Positions 9,392-19,055 of a stretch of DNA of 57,242 nucleotides are shown here, piece by piece. Made by a program: the position numbers and the translations under genes. Each line of letters starts with the position of its first letter. The stretch's first letter is position 1. The notes under the pieces are model-generated. The model did not search any database and had not been told where the DNA came from. It saw only the letters and a program-made list of their open reading frames with translations. The stretch is from Hoylesella enoeca JCM 12259. Its GTDB lineage: Bacteria > Bacteroidota > Bacteroidia > Bacteroidales > Bacteroidaceae. The stretch spans positions 1-57,242 of the forward strand of contig NZ_BAIX01000014.1 of NCBI RefSeq assembly GCF_000613405.1, read 5' to 3'.

Positions 9392-12222
9392 TCAATACCA
9401 CTGCACAGCACTGTTGTAACTGCTGCGTTTGTCATATTTAAGTGCGTCGGTCAGGGTGCTGGCATTGCACCGGAAAGTGAAGTTGTAACTGGTGTAAGGA
9501 GCCAAAACAACCGAACAACTCATGTTGAAACAGTGCAAATCGCGTTGTAACGAGGCTGTGGTCATGCTGATAGCATGGTTTTCAAAGTCGTAGCCCGACG
9601 AGAAACTGATGTTCCATCCGTCGCTGATGCGTATGTTGCCGCTCACGTTCAGCGTCTGCGTAAACTTGTAAGGATAGCGCATGGTGTTGGTATTGAACGT
9701 GCCACCGGTATTCTCACGCATCGTGATTCCATATCCGAAGGTGAGCGACCACGGCATTTTAAACTTCATATATCCATTGGCATCGGTCTCGGCTTTACCT
9801 GCTTCGTCATGCTTTTTGGCGCCGCGCTGTCCTTCGATCATACTGTCGTCTACGTTGCTCTCGATGTCGGTGTCCATGCCTTCGTCGTCGTTTGGCTTCT
9901 TCTTTTTATCCTCCTCTTTCTTATCCGAGCCGCCGAACCATTTCTTCAACTGTTCGGGACTTAGGGTGAACGATATATTCTGTGACATGCCTTGGAATCG
10001 GCCGAATCGTCCTTTTCCCCATTCGGTGTGAGTGCCCACATACGGCTGACCATTATCATCTAACTCGTAAGCGTAAGTGGAGAATACGGCATTCATATTA
10101 AAGGTGTAGCTCTTCCACCATTTCAGCCGGACGCGCATCGTGAGGTCGCTCCATCGCCGCTCTTTGGCTGCCATATTATACGACATCGTGGCCCCAAGCT
10201 CGTCAATGATACTGATTTTCTTGAAACCGGAGGAGTCTTTATCGCTTTTGACTTTCATCTCGATGTTGTTCGCGACATCCCAGGATATGCTTCCCGTTTT
10301 GCCTTTTCCCGGTGCCGTGTACAGTGCTTCCTGGAAGGGCGAATATTCAACGAGCGAGACATTGCCATCGGCGTCGGTCTTTAAATACGAATCATAGTAG
10401 CCGTAACGACGTGAGCCGAAATCTGGTGCGTAGTTGAAACTCACCTGCGGTGTGAAGACGTGGCGAACGGCCTGAATCTTATCGCCGAAGAGTTTGCGGT
10501 TGGGGACATAGAAAACATACAGCTTGGAACTCGCGCTGACACTCATCCGCCAATCATACACGTTGTGAAAGCCATAGACGGTGTCTTTAACTTCTTTCTG
10601 ACCGAAGGCATCCCATGAGCGTTTGATCTTGTTGGAGAGCATTCGGTCTGTAAAATTAAATGAGGGATTGACGTTGATATAATTAAACAGTGTGAAGGTT
10701 CCGCTAACCGGGATACTGTGTTGCATGCCGTTTCTCCAGTCTTTGATCAGATTGGAGTGCATCAGTTGATCTTCCTTTGTGTTGATCGAATTAGACAATT
10801 GGCCCGTATAACTCATGGAGATCTTTTCATACCATCGCTCTTTTCCGGCCTGATGACGACGACGGAATGGATAAAACCGACTGATAGAGATATTCAAGTC
10901 GGGCAGTGTCATTGCAATAGACGAGTCGCGCATATTCTGATTCAGATTGGCAGTGGAACTCAACGACATGCCAATGCTCGAAAAATTGACCGACCAGTTG
11001 ACCGAAGACGTCCGCGTGCTCTGCGTGAGTGTCTGCGGATTATAAAGACTCGACAAGTTGTTACGCTCATAGCTGGACGAAGCGAAATTGACACTTGCCG
11101 AGAGAGTACTAAACGGATTGGCTTTGGAGTCTTGCCGGTGGTTCCATTGAATCTTGTAGCTCTGTTGGCGAGCATAATCGGGCAGGCCTTTGTCTCCGGT
11201 CTTCGTATCTTGATAACTCAGGTAAAGGCTACCCGAATAGCGGTATCTTTTGTTATAGTTGCTGGCTGCGGAGAGTCCCCACGAACCTTGGTGTAAATCT
11301 CACCGAGCAGTTTCAGATCCCAGATGTCGCTGATAGCGAAATAGTAGCCGCCGTCGCGTAGATAGAAACCGCGTGTACTCTCATCGCCGTAAGAAGGCAT
11401 GATGAAACCGCTGCTGTATTTCTTTGAGAAAGGAAAGAAACCATACGGAATGGCCAACGGCAGCGGCACATCGGCCACAACCAAGTAAGCCGGTCCGAAG
11501 ACAACATCCTTCCCCGGGCGCACCTTGGCCCGAGACAGAGAGATATAGAAGTCGGGGCAATCCTTATCGCAGGTGGTATAGCGGCCGTGTTCCAAATAAA
11601 TATCGCCGTTCTCATTGCGTTTCGACCGTTTGCTGAACAAGAATCCTTCCTCCTGCTGTGTCCGAACGTTCTCGATGAGTCCTTTCTTGGTCTTGAAGTT
11701 AAACGCCATCGTGTCACTCTCATACTCGCTTCCCCCCATCTTAAACACGGGCTTATTCTTCAACCCGTCTTTAGCCGTGGTGTCTCGCGATCCCGTTGCG
11801 TGAACCAGGCTGCTGTCTAAGCTCATATAGATTTTATCACTGGCGAGGTCCATCGATTCGTACTTCACTTTTGAGGAGCCGAATAGATAGGCTGTATTGG
11901 TGGCAGCATAGTAGACGAGAGAGTCGGATGCAGAGTAAACCACAGGCGCATCAATGCCGTTTTTCTTTTTCCGGTTAAGAGAATCTAAGTGAATTGAGTC
12001 GTCAATAGCTTTGTTATGATGGTAGACGGCCAACTGCAACGAATCCATTTGGGTTGTGTCAGGGATCACGCTATTGTTGGTGTCTCGACGGACAGAATCG
12101 TTCATCGCCACCGAATCGCGCTGCACACTCTTCCGTTTGCGCTGCAAGAGAGGAAGAGATGTGCTTGCCATCACAAAAACAACGGCAAACAGTAATAAAA
12201 CAATCAGTGACTTTCTTCTCAT
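9392..12222 (-). CDS. lptD: LPS-assembly protein LptD (OstA-like), one frameshift
   Basis: Read as one gene it encodes about 943 residues, the usual size of Bacteroidetes LptD. The N-terminus has a signal-like hydrophobic stretch and a Ser/Asp-rich linker. The OstA/LptA-like beta-jellyroll follows (YAATNTAYLFGSSKVKYESM, GGSEYESDTMAFNFKTKKG, then CDKDCPDFY and PLAIPYGFFPFSKKYSSG). A long beta-barrel ends in the aromatic residues VQWY. The frame breaks near 11286-11290. One extra G (AAGGGTTCG) restores TKGSWGLSAASNYNK and continuity with the downstream frame. LptD inserts LPS into the outer membrane and is normally essential, so the break is most likely a sequence error. Confidence 0.82.
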
Positions 12223-12326
12223 TGGGCTACAAATGTACTTAATTAATAAGGAATGTGCGTCTGATTTTCTATTTTTAACGTATCATCTCATCAGCAAACG
12301 AGTTGACGAGTAGACACCTTCTCAAT

Positions 12327-12863
12327 CTATTCGAACATCTTTACCCACTTATCGAAGCGTGCTAAACCTGCTGTCCCAAACTTGGCAAGACTCTGGCGGG
12401 CTTGCTCCAAAGTCTTCTCTTGCTCCAAATGCGTTTTGCTGTAAAACTTGTCGGCGTAGCAGATCACTTGCTCTTCCCATGTCTCGGGCAGGAAATCTTG
12501 TTCGGGCAAGGGTAGTCCCTGACTTCGGATGTCTTCGATCGAGATTCCGGCGCCCGTGTGTCGCTCGCACACCCGAGCATGCCTCGGGAATCCTTCGGCC
12601 CGCAGCATTTCCGCACCGAGCATGCCATGACGGATGTAAGGTTGCGTACCGAAGCATTGAATGCCCGGCGCATCGCAATGAATGATGCCGATGTCGTGCA
12701 GCATGGCAGCTTCTTCGATGAAGCGTCGGTCTACCTGTAATTCAGGATGGCGGTCGACAATGCGCAGCGCGCGTGCCGTCACGCTCTTGCTGTGTGTCAG
12801 CAGAATATGCCGTAATTCGTTATCCTCTGTATAGTATTTGTCTATAATCTTCTGATAATCCAT
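12327..12863 (-). CDS. HDIG-domain phosphohydrolase
   Basis: About 178 residues from MDYQKIIDKYY; an in-frame ATG at 12905 would add 14 residues. It has the HD superfamily pattern: ILLTHSKSVTARAL (first His), EAAMLHDIGIIHC (HD pair, near residue 58), RHGMLGAEMLRAEG and VCERHTGAG with further metal-binding His. A conserved Asp lies in VICYADKFYSK. HD enzymes hydrolyse nucleotides or phosphoesters; the substrate here is unknown. It is the last gene of a possible minus-strand run after SemiSWEET. Confidence 0.8.
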   Translation of the reverse strand: MDYQKIIDKYYTEDNELRHILLTHSKSVTARALRIVDRHPELQVDRRFIEEAAMLHDIGIIHCDAPGIQCFGTQPYIRHGMLGAEMLRAEGFPRHARVCERHTGAGISIEDIRSQGLPLPEQDFLPETWEEQVICYADKFYSKTHLEQEKTLEQARQSLAKFGTAGLARFDKWVKMFE

Positions 12864-12990
12864 ATCCTCAATACGTGGTTCGGTCTGCTTGATGGCATCG
12901 GGCATCGTTTCCTGCCACTGACTGAAACGACAATCAGCACCTTACCACAGCGTTGGCTGTGATATGATGCTGATCGATTCGCCCTTTATT

Positions 12991-13251
12991 TTAAAACGAT
13001 GTGTAAGCTGCGATGAAACCGAAGATCACACCCGGTGCATTGGCGATGGTGATAGGCCAGTCGCGTTTCTCCTTGAAGAGGCCATAGCACACCCACAGCG
13101 TGCAGTTGATACCGGCCATCAACGGTTGAAGTGGGTCGCCCGGATGTCCACTCAGATTCTGCTGGATCACGCGGAAGTAAAAGACATACATCAATATGGA
13201 TGTCACCATGCCGACCCAGCCTACACGTTCAAAAAATTTGCTCTTGTCCAT
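12991..13251 (-). CDS. SemiSWEET-type sugar transporter
   Basis: 86 residues with three membrane segments (VGWVGMVTSILMYVFYF, PLMAGINCTLWVCYGLF, WPITIANAPGVIFGFIAAY) in the PQ-loop/SemiSWEET arrangement. SemiSWEETs work as homodimers that move sugars through the inner membrane by facilitated diffusion. The gene starts 21 nt after the OadA-like carboxyltransferase on the same strand, which suggests cotranscription. The actual substrate cannot be read from the sequence. Confidence 0.85.
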   Translation of the reverse strand: MDKSKFFERVGWVGMVTSILMYVFYFRVIQQNLSGHPGDPLQPLMAGINCTLWVCYGLFKEKRDWPITIANAPGVIFGFIAAYTSF

Positions 13252-13272
13252 AATTGTACTTTATTTAAATTA

Positions 13273-15043
13273 TTATTGCGCTCTTTCGATATAAGCGATC
13301 ACATCTCCTTTGTTCACTTTGGCACCCTGTTTGGCATTGATCTCAACGAGTTTGCCACCCAGTGCTGCCGGAACAGTAACAAATTCGCCCCAGGGTGCTT
13401 GCAGGTAGCAGAATGCGTCGCCCTCGCGATAGTCTTTGCCGATGAATGGCTCAACCGTCGGAGCACATTCGCCGTCGCCATTGAACTCCCAAAACACCTG
13501 ACCCTTAACCGGTGCAACGATGGCATCGGCCTTGGCGTGCTTGAAAGCAGACAACTGTTCGGGTGTAACCTTACTGCCAAGTGCGGCGTCTTTGGCTTTC
13601 TGCAAGTCGGCCAGGAAATTCTTCTTGGCCTGTCCGCTCTTATAATTACGATACTGCTCGGGATGCATGGCGAGTTCGAACAGCTCCTCCTCATCTTGTC
13701 CGTAATCCCAGCCGTTCTCGTCCATTTCTTTTCTGAAATCTTCGAGGTTGTTCTTCAACAGCGTATGCGGATCGGCATCGGTAAACTCGCGCCCTTGTTT
13801 CTTGGCCAACTCCACGAGTTCGGGAGCCACCTCGCCGGGGATCTTACCACTCTTGCCGAGGATCATGCCCCACATCGAGTCGTCCATCATGACAAATCGG
13901 CCCTTGCCCTGTTCCAGGGTGAGGAGATTCATCAAGGCGATGTTCTTGGTGTATTGTGAGAACGGTGTCACAAGTGGGGGATAGCCCACGCGCGGCCATA
14001 CGTAAGCCACCTCGTCGAAGAGTTTCACGAGCATGTCGTCCATAGACAGTTCGGGGTCTCCTTTCTTCTTGCGGATGTTGTTGATCGTGGTGCGAATGCC
14101 CCCCAGATCGGCCATCATCGATCCCATCATACCGCCGGGCAGGCCGCACCCTAAGAGTAGTGAACTCATCAGTTTGTTTTGAGGGTTGATGAAGTAACCC
14201 AACCAATCGTCTATGAACTCTTGCGTCAGCGCGCGCGCCTTCATATAGGCGTTCATGTTGATCTCGGGGACATCGAATCCTTCGTTTTTCAGCATGCTCT
14301 GCACCGAGATGACGTCCGGGTGAACCTTACCCCAAGAGAGCGGTTCGATCGCCGTGTCGATGATGTCGGCACCGTTATTACAGACTTCGAGAATCGATGC
14401 CATCGAGAGTCCCGGACGAGTGGCCGTGGTATTCGATGATGATTTCCGGATGCTTGTCCTTGATGGCTTTAGTAAGCTTGCCCAAAAGTGCAGGCTGACC
14501 GATACCGGCCATATCTTTCAGGCATATTTCTTCGGCGCCGGCAGCTATGAGCTTATCGGCGATCTTCGTATAATACTCGAGCGTGTGGATCGGAGAGGTG
14601 GTGATGCAGAGTGTGCCCTGCGGTGTCATTCCCGCCTCCTTGGCCCATTTGATACTGGGGATGATGTTGCGCACGTCGTTGAGTCCGTCGAAGATGCGAG
14701 GGATGTCCACGCCTTGCGCATGCTTCACGCGATACATCATGGCCCGCACGTCGTCGGGCACGGTGTACATGCGGAGCGCGTTCAGACCGCGGTCGAGCAT
14801 GTGCGTCTTGATACCCGCTTCGTTGAAAGGTTTACAGAAGGCGCGCACCGCATCGTTGGGGTTCTCGCCGGCCAATAGGTTGACTTGCTCGAAAGCACCA
14901 CCATTGGTTTCCACACGGGCGAAACATCCCATCTCGATAATGACTGGTGCTATGCGCTCCAGTTGATCCTTGCGTGGCTGAAACTTCCCGGAAGACTGCC
15001 ACATATCTCGATAAACGAGACTAAACTGTATTTTCTTCTTCAT
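13273..15043 (-). CDS. OadA/PycB-like carboxyltransferase subunit, one frameshift
   Basis: The start MKKKIQFSLVYRDMWQ at 15043 is preferred over the ATG at 15061. The HMGL-like TIM barrel shows YRDMWQSSG, EICLKDMAG and the metal-binding EYHGHSSG. The frame breaks near 14410; removing one A (GGGACTC to GGGCTC) restores GHSSGLSMASILEV. The PYC_OADA domain follows. The C-terminus folds like a biotinyl domain but lacks the AMKM lysine motif (FCYLQAPWGEFVTVPAALGG). Such proteins belong to decarboxylase or carboxylase complexes that transfer CO2 to or from oxaloacetate, pyruvate or acyl-CoA. Without its own biotin it probably uses a separate carrier, and one is encoded at 46849-47277. This break is the one case in the window that looks like an inserted base. 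Confidence 0.82.
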
Positions 15044-15076
15044 AATTCTGTCTATATTCATTCGCTATACAGCCTG

Positions 15077-15084
15077 CAAAAGTA
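15077..15084 (-). promoter_or_regulatory. Promoter -7 box for the OadA-like gene
   Basis: TACTTTTG on the minus strand, about 34 nt before the chosen ATG at 15043. Confidence 0.5.
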
Positions 15085-15151
15085 GGCAAAAAATATCAAA
15101 TGACAGACCATCCCGTTACTTTTTTTCCGGTGGCCTGTCGCTGCCGGCCTG

Positions 15152-15805
15152 TCAGTCTGCCGGCTCCTGCGGCGTCTCTTCTCCGGTCTGTGTCTCGATT
15201 GCCACTGCGTCGACCGGAGCGCCCGACTGTGCCTGGCGAGCCATCTGTCGCCGCATGTTCATGATCTTGAATGCGTTGATACACTCAACGATGCCGTAGA
15301 GAATCATCGTCCAACCGATGACAAACAGTGGGGCCGTGCTTATCCAGTCGGGTTTGACTATGGCCGTCAGGCCCACGAGAAACACCAGCGTGGGCATCAG
15401 CCAATAGATCATGCCCACACGGGTGTGCTTGGCGAGGCCGGCCAGCATCACATATTGGCCGATGGAGCCCAGGATGAGAATGCCACCGAGAATATAGGTC
15501 ATCCAATCCACTATCGTATTTGGTGCCAACGCGAGGATAACACCTAGGATCAAACTCCCTAAACCGGCAATGGGAAAGGTGGGTTTGCTGTCGGGTTGCG
15601 CCGCTTCGGGCACGTCGGTCGCAGTGGCCCGATCATCATGCAGCGACACATAATAAACAATGCAGGTGATGAGTCCTGAGAGAAAAAACAGTATGCCGAT
15701 ACTCACCGTGAGCCATGTCACCATATCCTGACGGTATTTGATCAGCAGTGCACCCACAATTAGCGCGACGGCTGCACGGAAGAAAGATGTTTGGATCAAT
15801 TTCAT
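15152..15805 (-). CDS. DUF308 / HdeD-like membrane protein
   Basis: 217 residues with six hydrophobic helices in two groups of three: AAVALIVGALLI, WLTVSIGILFFLSGLITCIVYYV, then AGLGSLILGVILAL, WMTYILGGILILGSIGQYVML, YWLMPTLVFLVGLTAIV and PLFVIGWTMILYGIVECINAF. The paired pattern is that of DUF308. The C-terminal tail is soluble and acidic. The family is of unknown function; the E. coli relative HdeD is linked to acid resistance. A TACTTTTG box at 15867-15874 on the minus strand is a likely promoter. Confidence 0.8.
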   Translation of the reverse strand: MKLIQTSFFRAAVALIVGALLIKYRQDMVTWLTVSIGILFFLSGLITCIVYYVSLHDDRATATDVPEAAQPDSKPTFPIAGLGSLILGVILALAPNTIVDWMTYILGGILILGSIGQYVMLAGLAKHTRVGMIYWLMPTLVFLVGLTAIVKPDWISTAPLFVIGWTMILYGIVECINAFKIMNMRRQMARQAQSGAPVDAVAIETQTGEETPQEPAD

Positions 15806-15924
15806 AACCTCTTGATTTTTATTAAACTCGATGGTCGCCTGTCACTGCGGCGTCATCTTGCGGTTGCAAAAGTACGAAGAATCCATGTAAAACCGACAGA
15901 AATCGCCCATATTTATGTGCTGTG

Positions 15925-16003
15925 AGAAGTCGTATAGGAGTGGGGCACAGGTATGGGACTTGTGGCCCACAAGTCCTATACTTCTCATTGAGTGGGAAAT
16001 GAG
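15925..16003. repeat. Dispersed hairpin repeat, copy 1
   Basis: About 79 bp shared with 18192-18271 at most positions. The core is an inverted repeat in which GTATGGGACTTGTG pairs with CACAAGTCCTATAC, and an outer arm GAGAAGT..TATAGGA pairs with TCCTATACTTCTC. It ends with GGGAAATGAG. It marks the left side of an AT-rich block. Confidence 0.85.
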
Positions 16004-16076
16004 CTGATGCTATGAGGAGTTTGAGAGATTGATTGATCAGTGTATTAAGACAGTATTGTAGTCCAAAAGATCACTA

Positions 16077-16133
16077 TTTATTAGTATATACGACCTGTGA
16101 ATTACTATTTTATTCACAGTCTATCCTAATAAA
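16077..16133. other. Nested hairpin upstream of the AT-rich island genes
   Basis: TTTATTAG (16077-16084) is inverted at 16126-16133, and CTGTGAAT (16095-16102) is inverted at 16112-16119, giving a two-tier stem. It lies before a TATCTTTG box at 16190-16197 that probably drives the gene at 16239. The role is unknown. Confidence 0.5.
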
Positions 16134-16238
16134 TAGGTATTTATGGAAAATAGTTACCGTTAAGTGAACAACCAATATCACTTTTTTCATATCTTTGCTG
16201 AAGAATGTATCAAATAATAACAGAATGGAGGTTTTACT

Positions 16239-16829
16239 ATGAAAGGAAAACTACAACTAACTGTATTAATGATCATATTCCTGAGTGCTTTCATTGCTCT
16301 CTGTATATATGGTAGAAATAAAATTGTTTGCTTGGAGAAGGTGGAAGATTCTCTTCAAATTCAGTTGAGATATGCCCATAGCACAATTGTAAATTATCGT
16401 GATATTATGGGTCTTTCTTGGGATTTACAGAATCGTAAACTAAGATCTGATTCGATTAAATTAGTAAGCAAAGGTAGAGAAATTCTATTTGCAGATATTC
16501 TTAGTGATAAAAAAGTATATGCTAGCCTATCGACAGACAATTGCTGGTCGTGCGTTTTATCTCTTCAAAACTATATTTTAGCACATAAGGAAGATAAGAA
16601 TGTAATCTACTTAATACACTACTATGATCCAGAGATGCTTAGGGCATTTCTATTATATTCTAAGATTAAAAACAATGTGTACTTGATTAAAGGCAAACAG
16701 CCTCGTCCAGTTGATGATAGTTCTGCACCATACCTTTTTATGGCTACAAAAGATGGGAGAATAACGAAAGTATTAAGACCGCTAAGGGAGGATAGTGGCC
16801 TACTTAATACATATTTCTTTAATAATTAA
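16239..16829 (+). CDS. Membrane-anchored thioredoxin-like protein with CWSC motif
   Basis: 196 residues. An N-terminal membrane anchor (LTVLMIIFLSAFIALCIYG) is followed by a short coiled region and a region with the predicted thioredoxin pattern: beta strand KVYASLS, then TDNCWSCVLSLQNYIL with a CXXC in the classical position, and a later strand VIYLIHYYD. A cis-Pro-like SSAPYLFMATKDG comes near the C-terminus. It faces the periplasm by topology. A disulfide or reductant role is inferred from CXXC. It is the first gene of an AT-rich pair, 13 nt before a Cys-rich lipoprotein that could be its substrate. I know no named family for it. Confidence 0.68.
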   Translation: MKGKLQLTVLMIIFLSAFIALCIYGRNKIVCLEKVEDSLQIQLRYAHSTIVNYRDIMGLSWDLQNRKLRSDSIKLVSKGREILFADILSDKKVYASLSTDNCWSCVLSLQNYILAHKEDKNVIYLIHYYDPEMLRAFLLYSKIKNNVYLIKGKQPRPVDDSSAPYLFMATKDGRITKVLRPLREDSGLLNTYFFNN

Positions 16830-16842
16830 ATAAATTATTAAA

Positions 16843-17550
16843 ATGAAAAAGACTTTTCTAATTACGGCGTTTTGTGCTTTATTGGGCATAATCGTTTTCT
16901 CTTGTTCGCAAGATGAGTTAGATGGAACAACAGATGTTTCTGAAATGAAGGGAAGCCTATCTAGTGACAATGCAGAGCTCTCCAATTATTTTAAAACAAG
17001 TGATTTCCAATTAATGGTTCGTAGTCATGGACTTGATCTTGGTAGTATAAACTTGAATCATGTGAGTAAACAATCATATGATGACTATTATGTAGATAGC
17101 TATATAATTCCTGTCGGGGATGAAGATACTCCTAAGGGAACAATGGTAGTCTGTGCAGATTATAAGCACTCACAATATTATGCGATCTATATGGACCTTT
17201 CTGATATACTGATTTCAAATAGCTCTAAGGCTTGTGTCTCTTTTAGTGATGGAACGGAGCTTGCTGATTATCGAGTAACACACAAAGAAAACAACATTAG
17301 TTTTAAACTTGATAAGGTATATTCAGATAAGGGTACCGAGGTTAGTTGTTTAACAAGAATGTTACCTCCGCCACAAGGAAAGGAATCTTGGTCTAATTGT
17401 GTTCGTCGGGTATTTCAAACTGCGTCTGAGAGTTGTGCCAAGGATCCACGGTGTCACATTATGTGTGTAACGCCAGACCTCCTTACAAGAGGAGGTTGTA
17501 CAGGTTCAATGATTGCAGCAGCAGCTGCAGCATGTGTTCTGAGATGTTAG
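16843..17550 (+). CDS. Lipoprotein with Cys-rich C-terminal domain
   Basis: 235 residues. It has a lipoprotein signal with lipobox VFSC. An N-terminal domain of about 150 residues follows (SNYFKTSDFQLMVRSHGLDL, YYVDSYIIPVGDEDTPKG). The last 55 residues hold seven cysteines: SNCVRR, SESC, PRC, IMC, GGC, AACVLRC, plus one just before at SCLTR. The end is an Ala-rich GSMIAAAAAACVLRC. The composition and position after a CXXC protein suggest a disulfide-bonded exported peptide or toxin-like domain. No named family is recognised, and function is not claimed. Codons and bases are much AT-richer than the neighbours, consistent with transfer. Confidence 0.72.
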   Translation: MKKTFLITAFCALLGIIVFSCSQDELDGTTDVSEMKGSLSSDNAELSNYFKTSDFQLMVRSHGLDLGSINLNHVSKQSYDDYYVDSYIIPVGDEDTPKGTMVVCADYKHSQYYAIYMDLSDILISNSSKACVSFSDGTELADYRVTHKENNISFKLDKVYSDKGTEVSCLTRMLPPPQGKESWSNCVRRVFQTASESCAKDPRCHIMCVTPDLLTRGGCTGSMIAAAAAACVLRC

Positions 17551-17673
17551 CTATAACTATTTGGCAGTTTTTGAATATTATCCTCTCGTTAGAAATTCTG
17601 CCAATTCTGTAAATAATATGATACTCTCTATAATCGGATAACGATATTAGCAAACAATTAAAATTTAACATTT

Positions 17674-18066
17674 ATGACAACAACACACGAAAATCCGCTT
17701 AGTATCTGGGTAAGATTGATCTTGTTATTAGACATAATCTATCTTATTGTCCCCTTATTGGGTGCCCTCACTTTGGAATCCAATACATATGACTTTTGTT
17801 TCAGGTTAGGTGTCATGGCCTGCCTCGTGGGAATCTATTGTAGGCAGCGATGGGGCGTAATCGGCTTTTATGCTTTACTGATCGTCAACTTTGTGTGTGC
17901 CGCCTTTCTTCACTTGGGAATGGGGACGCACGATGTGATGCTTAATTTTGCCGGATTCCTTGTTCAGGCACTATGGATTTATTTAGCCCTGTCGATCAGG
18001 AAGGATAGGCGCTCGGGCTGGAGTGTGATCTTCGGTTTGAAAGACCGAGGACATGAGATGAATTAA
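17674..18066 (+). CDS. Small four-helix membrane protein
   Basis: 130 residues with four hydrophobic segments: LILLLDIIYLIVPLLGAL, LGVMACLVGIYC, WGVIGFYALLIVNFVCAAFL and LNFAGFLVQALWIYLAL. A short basic tail follows. There is no signal peptide and no recognised domain. It lies 123 nt after the Cys-rich lipoprotein. Its base composition is closer to the surrounding chromosome, so it may or may not belong to the AT-rich unit. An inner-membrane protein of unknown function. Confidence 0.65.
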   Translation: MTTTHENPLSIWVRLILLLDIIYLIVPLLGALTLESNTYDFCFRLGVMACLVGIYCRQRWGVIGFYALLIVNFVCAAFLHLGMGTHDVMLNFAGFLVQALWIYLALSIRKDRRSGWSVIFGLKDRGHEMN

Positions 18067-18150
18067 ATGCCGAACCACCAACTCGCAGCAGTGCATACAC
18101 GAGCGATTGCCGTGAATGTAGCGGGGGGAGGTGGCTATTCTTTACATGCG

Positions 18151-18184
18151 CTGATAGAGGCTGGCGGCCGATAGCCTCTATCAG
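18151..18184. terminator. Hairpin after the membrane-protein gene
   Basis: A 12-bp stem (CTGATAGAGGCT / AGCCTCTATCAG) with a 10-nt loop, followed by TGTTTATG. It could terminate the 17674-18066 gene, but the T run is weak. Confidence 0.45.
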
Positions 18185-18191
18185 TGTTTAT

Positions 18192-18271
18192 GAGTAGTCG
18201 TATAGAAGTGGGGCACAGGTATAGGACTTGTGCCCCACAAGTCCTATACTTCTCATTTGGTGGGAAATGAG
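18192..18271. repeat. Dispersed hairpin repeat, copy 2
   Basis: Second copy of the 15925-16003 element in the same orientation. Here the core inverted repeat is perfect: GTATAGGACTTGTG, CCC loop, CACAAGTCCTATAC. It closes the AT-rich block on the right. Confidence 0.85.
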
Positions 18272-18352
18272 TCGATTGGGGGTGATTCTTTTGTTGTCCC
18301 GATTATTTTGTGTATTTTTGCGCAGTTCGATCAATAAAAGGAATAAGGACAG

Positions 18353-18858
18353 ATGACTACATTATATTTGGTGCGCCATGGTGAGACCGTGGACAATGTA
18401 CGGCAGATCTTGCAGGGGCAGAGACCCGGCGAGTTGAACGATACGGGTGTCAGACAGGCCCAAGCGGTGTGCGACAAAATGCGCGAGGTGGCTATCGATG
18501 CTTCATAGCCAGTGATTTGGCTCGCTCTTATGCCACGTGCGAAATCATTGCGAAACCTCACCACAAGGAGGTGAGGACAAGCAGTCTGCTCCGTGAGCGC
18601 GACTGGGGCGACTTCACGGGAGCTTTTATCCCCGACCTGAAAGGGAAGACGTGGCCTGCCAATGTGGAGACGCTGGATGCCATCAAGGCGCGTGCCCAAC
18701 GGTTTCTGGATAAACTCAAATCCGATTATCCCAACCAGACGGTGCTGGCCGTGGGGCATGGCATTATCAATAAAGCCATTCAGAGTGTCTTTTATGGTAA
18801 ACCTATGACCGAAATACAAAAGATGGCTAACGCGGAAGTGCGGGTGTTAAAGCTCTGA
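18353..18858 (+). CDS. Histidine phosphatase family protein, one frameshift
   Basis: Starts MTTLYLVRHGETVDN with the RHG catalytic motif at residues 8-10. The frame stops at a TAG near 18510. The continuation in another frame (FIASDLARSYATCEII) joins if one base is added near 18507, giving VAIDA-FIASDL. The rest has SSLLRERDWGDFTG and the second catalytic His in VLAVGHGIINKAI. At about 168 residues it is a short phosphoglycerate-mutase-like phosphatase. The substrate is unknown; alpha-ribazole phosphatase and broad-specificity sugar phosphatases are possibilities. The single lost base looks like a sequencing error. Confidence 0.78.
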
Positions 18859-19002
18859 TACTATAAAATGGAAAAGGGAACTGCCTGTCACAGGCTGTCC
18901 CCTCTCTCTCATTAATAACTCTCTGATTTATTACCATTGATTAACATCTATCCTGATTCCATCTTTTTCCTAATCCTATTGATCTAATTTAGAACGCTGA
19001 TA

Positions 19003-19045
19003 TTATAACTCTACTGTTTGTTTTTTATAACTCTACTATTGGAAA
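19003..19045. repeat. Two 22-bp direct repeat units
   Basis: TTATAACTCTACT occurs at 19003 and 19025, exactly 22 bp apart, in the AT-rich gap after the phosphatase gene. A weaker related motif (TTAATAACTCTCTG) lies at 18912. Confidence 0.6.
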
Positions 19046-19055
19046 GCTGTCTATT

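Noticed and set aside
10718..11296. 192-codon plus-strand frame opposite lptD
   Set aside because: Antisense shadow; its composition and lack of any domain fit a mirror frame.
12964..13959. 331-codon plus-strand frame opposite the OadA-like gene
   Set aside because: An antisense shadow of a well-supported conserved gene. Its long open length follows from codon bias on the other strand.
1838..18925. Exact 14-mer TTAATAACTCTCTG at 1838-1851 and 18912-18925
   Set aside because: Shared by two AT-rich gaps, but too short to separate from chance without genome-wide counts.
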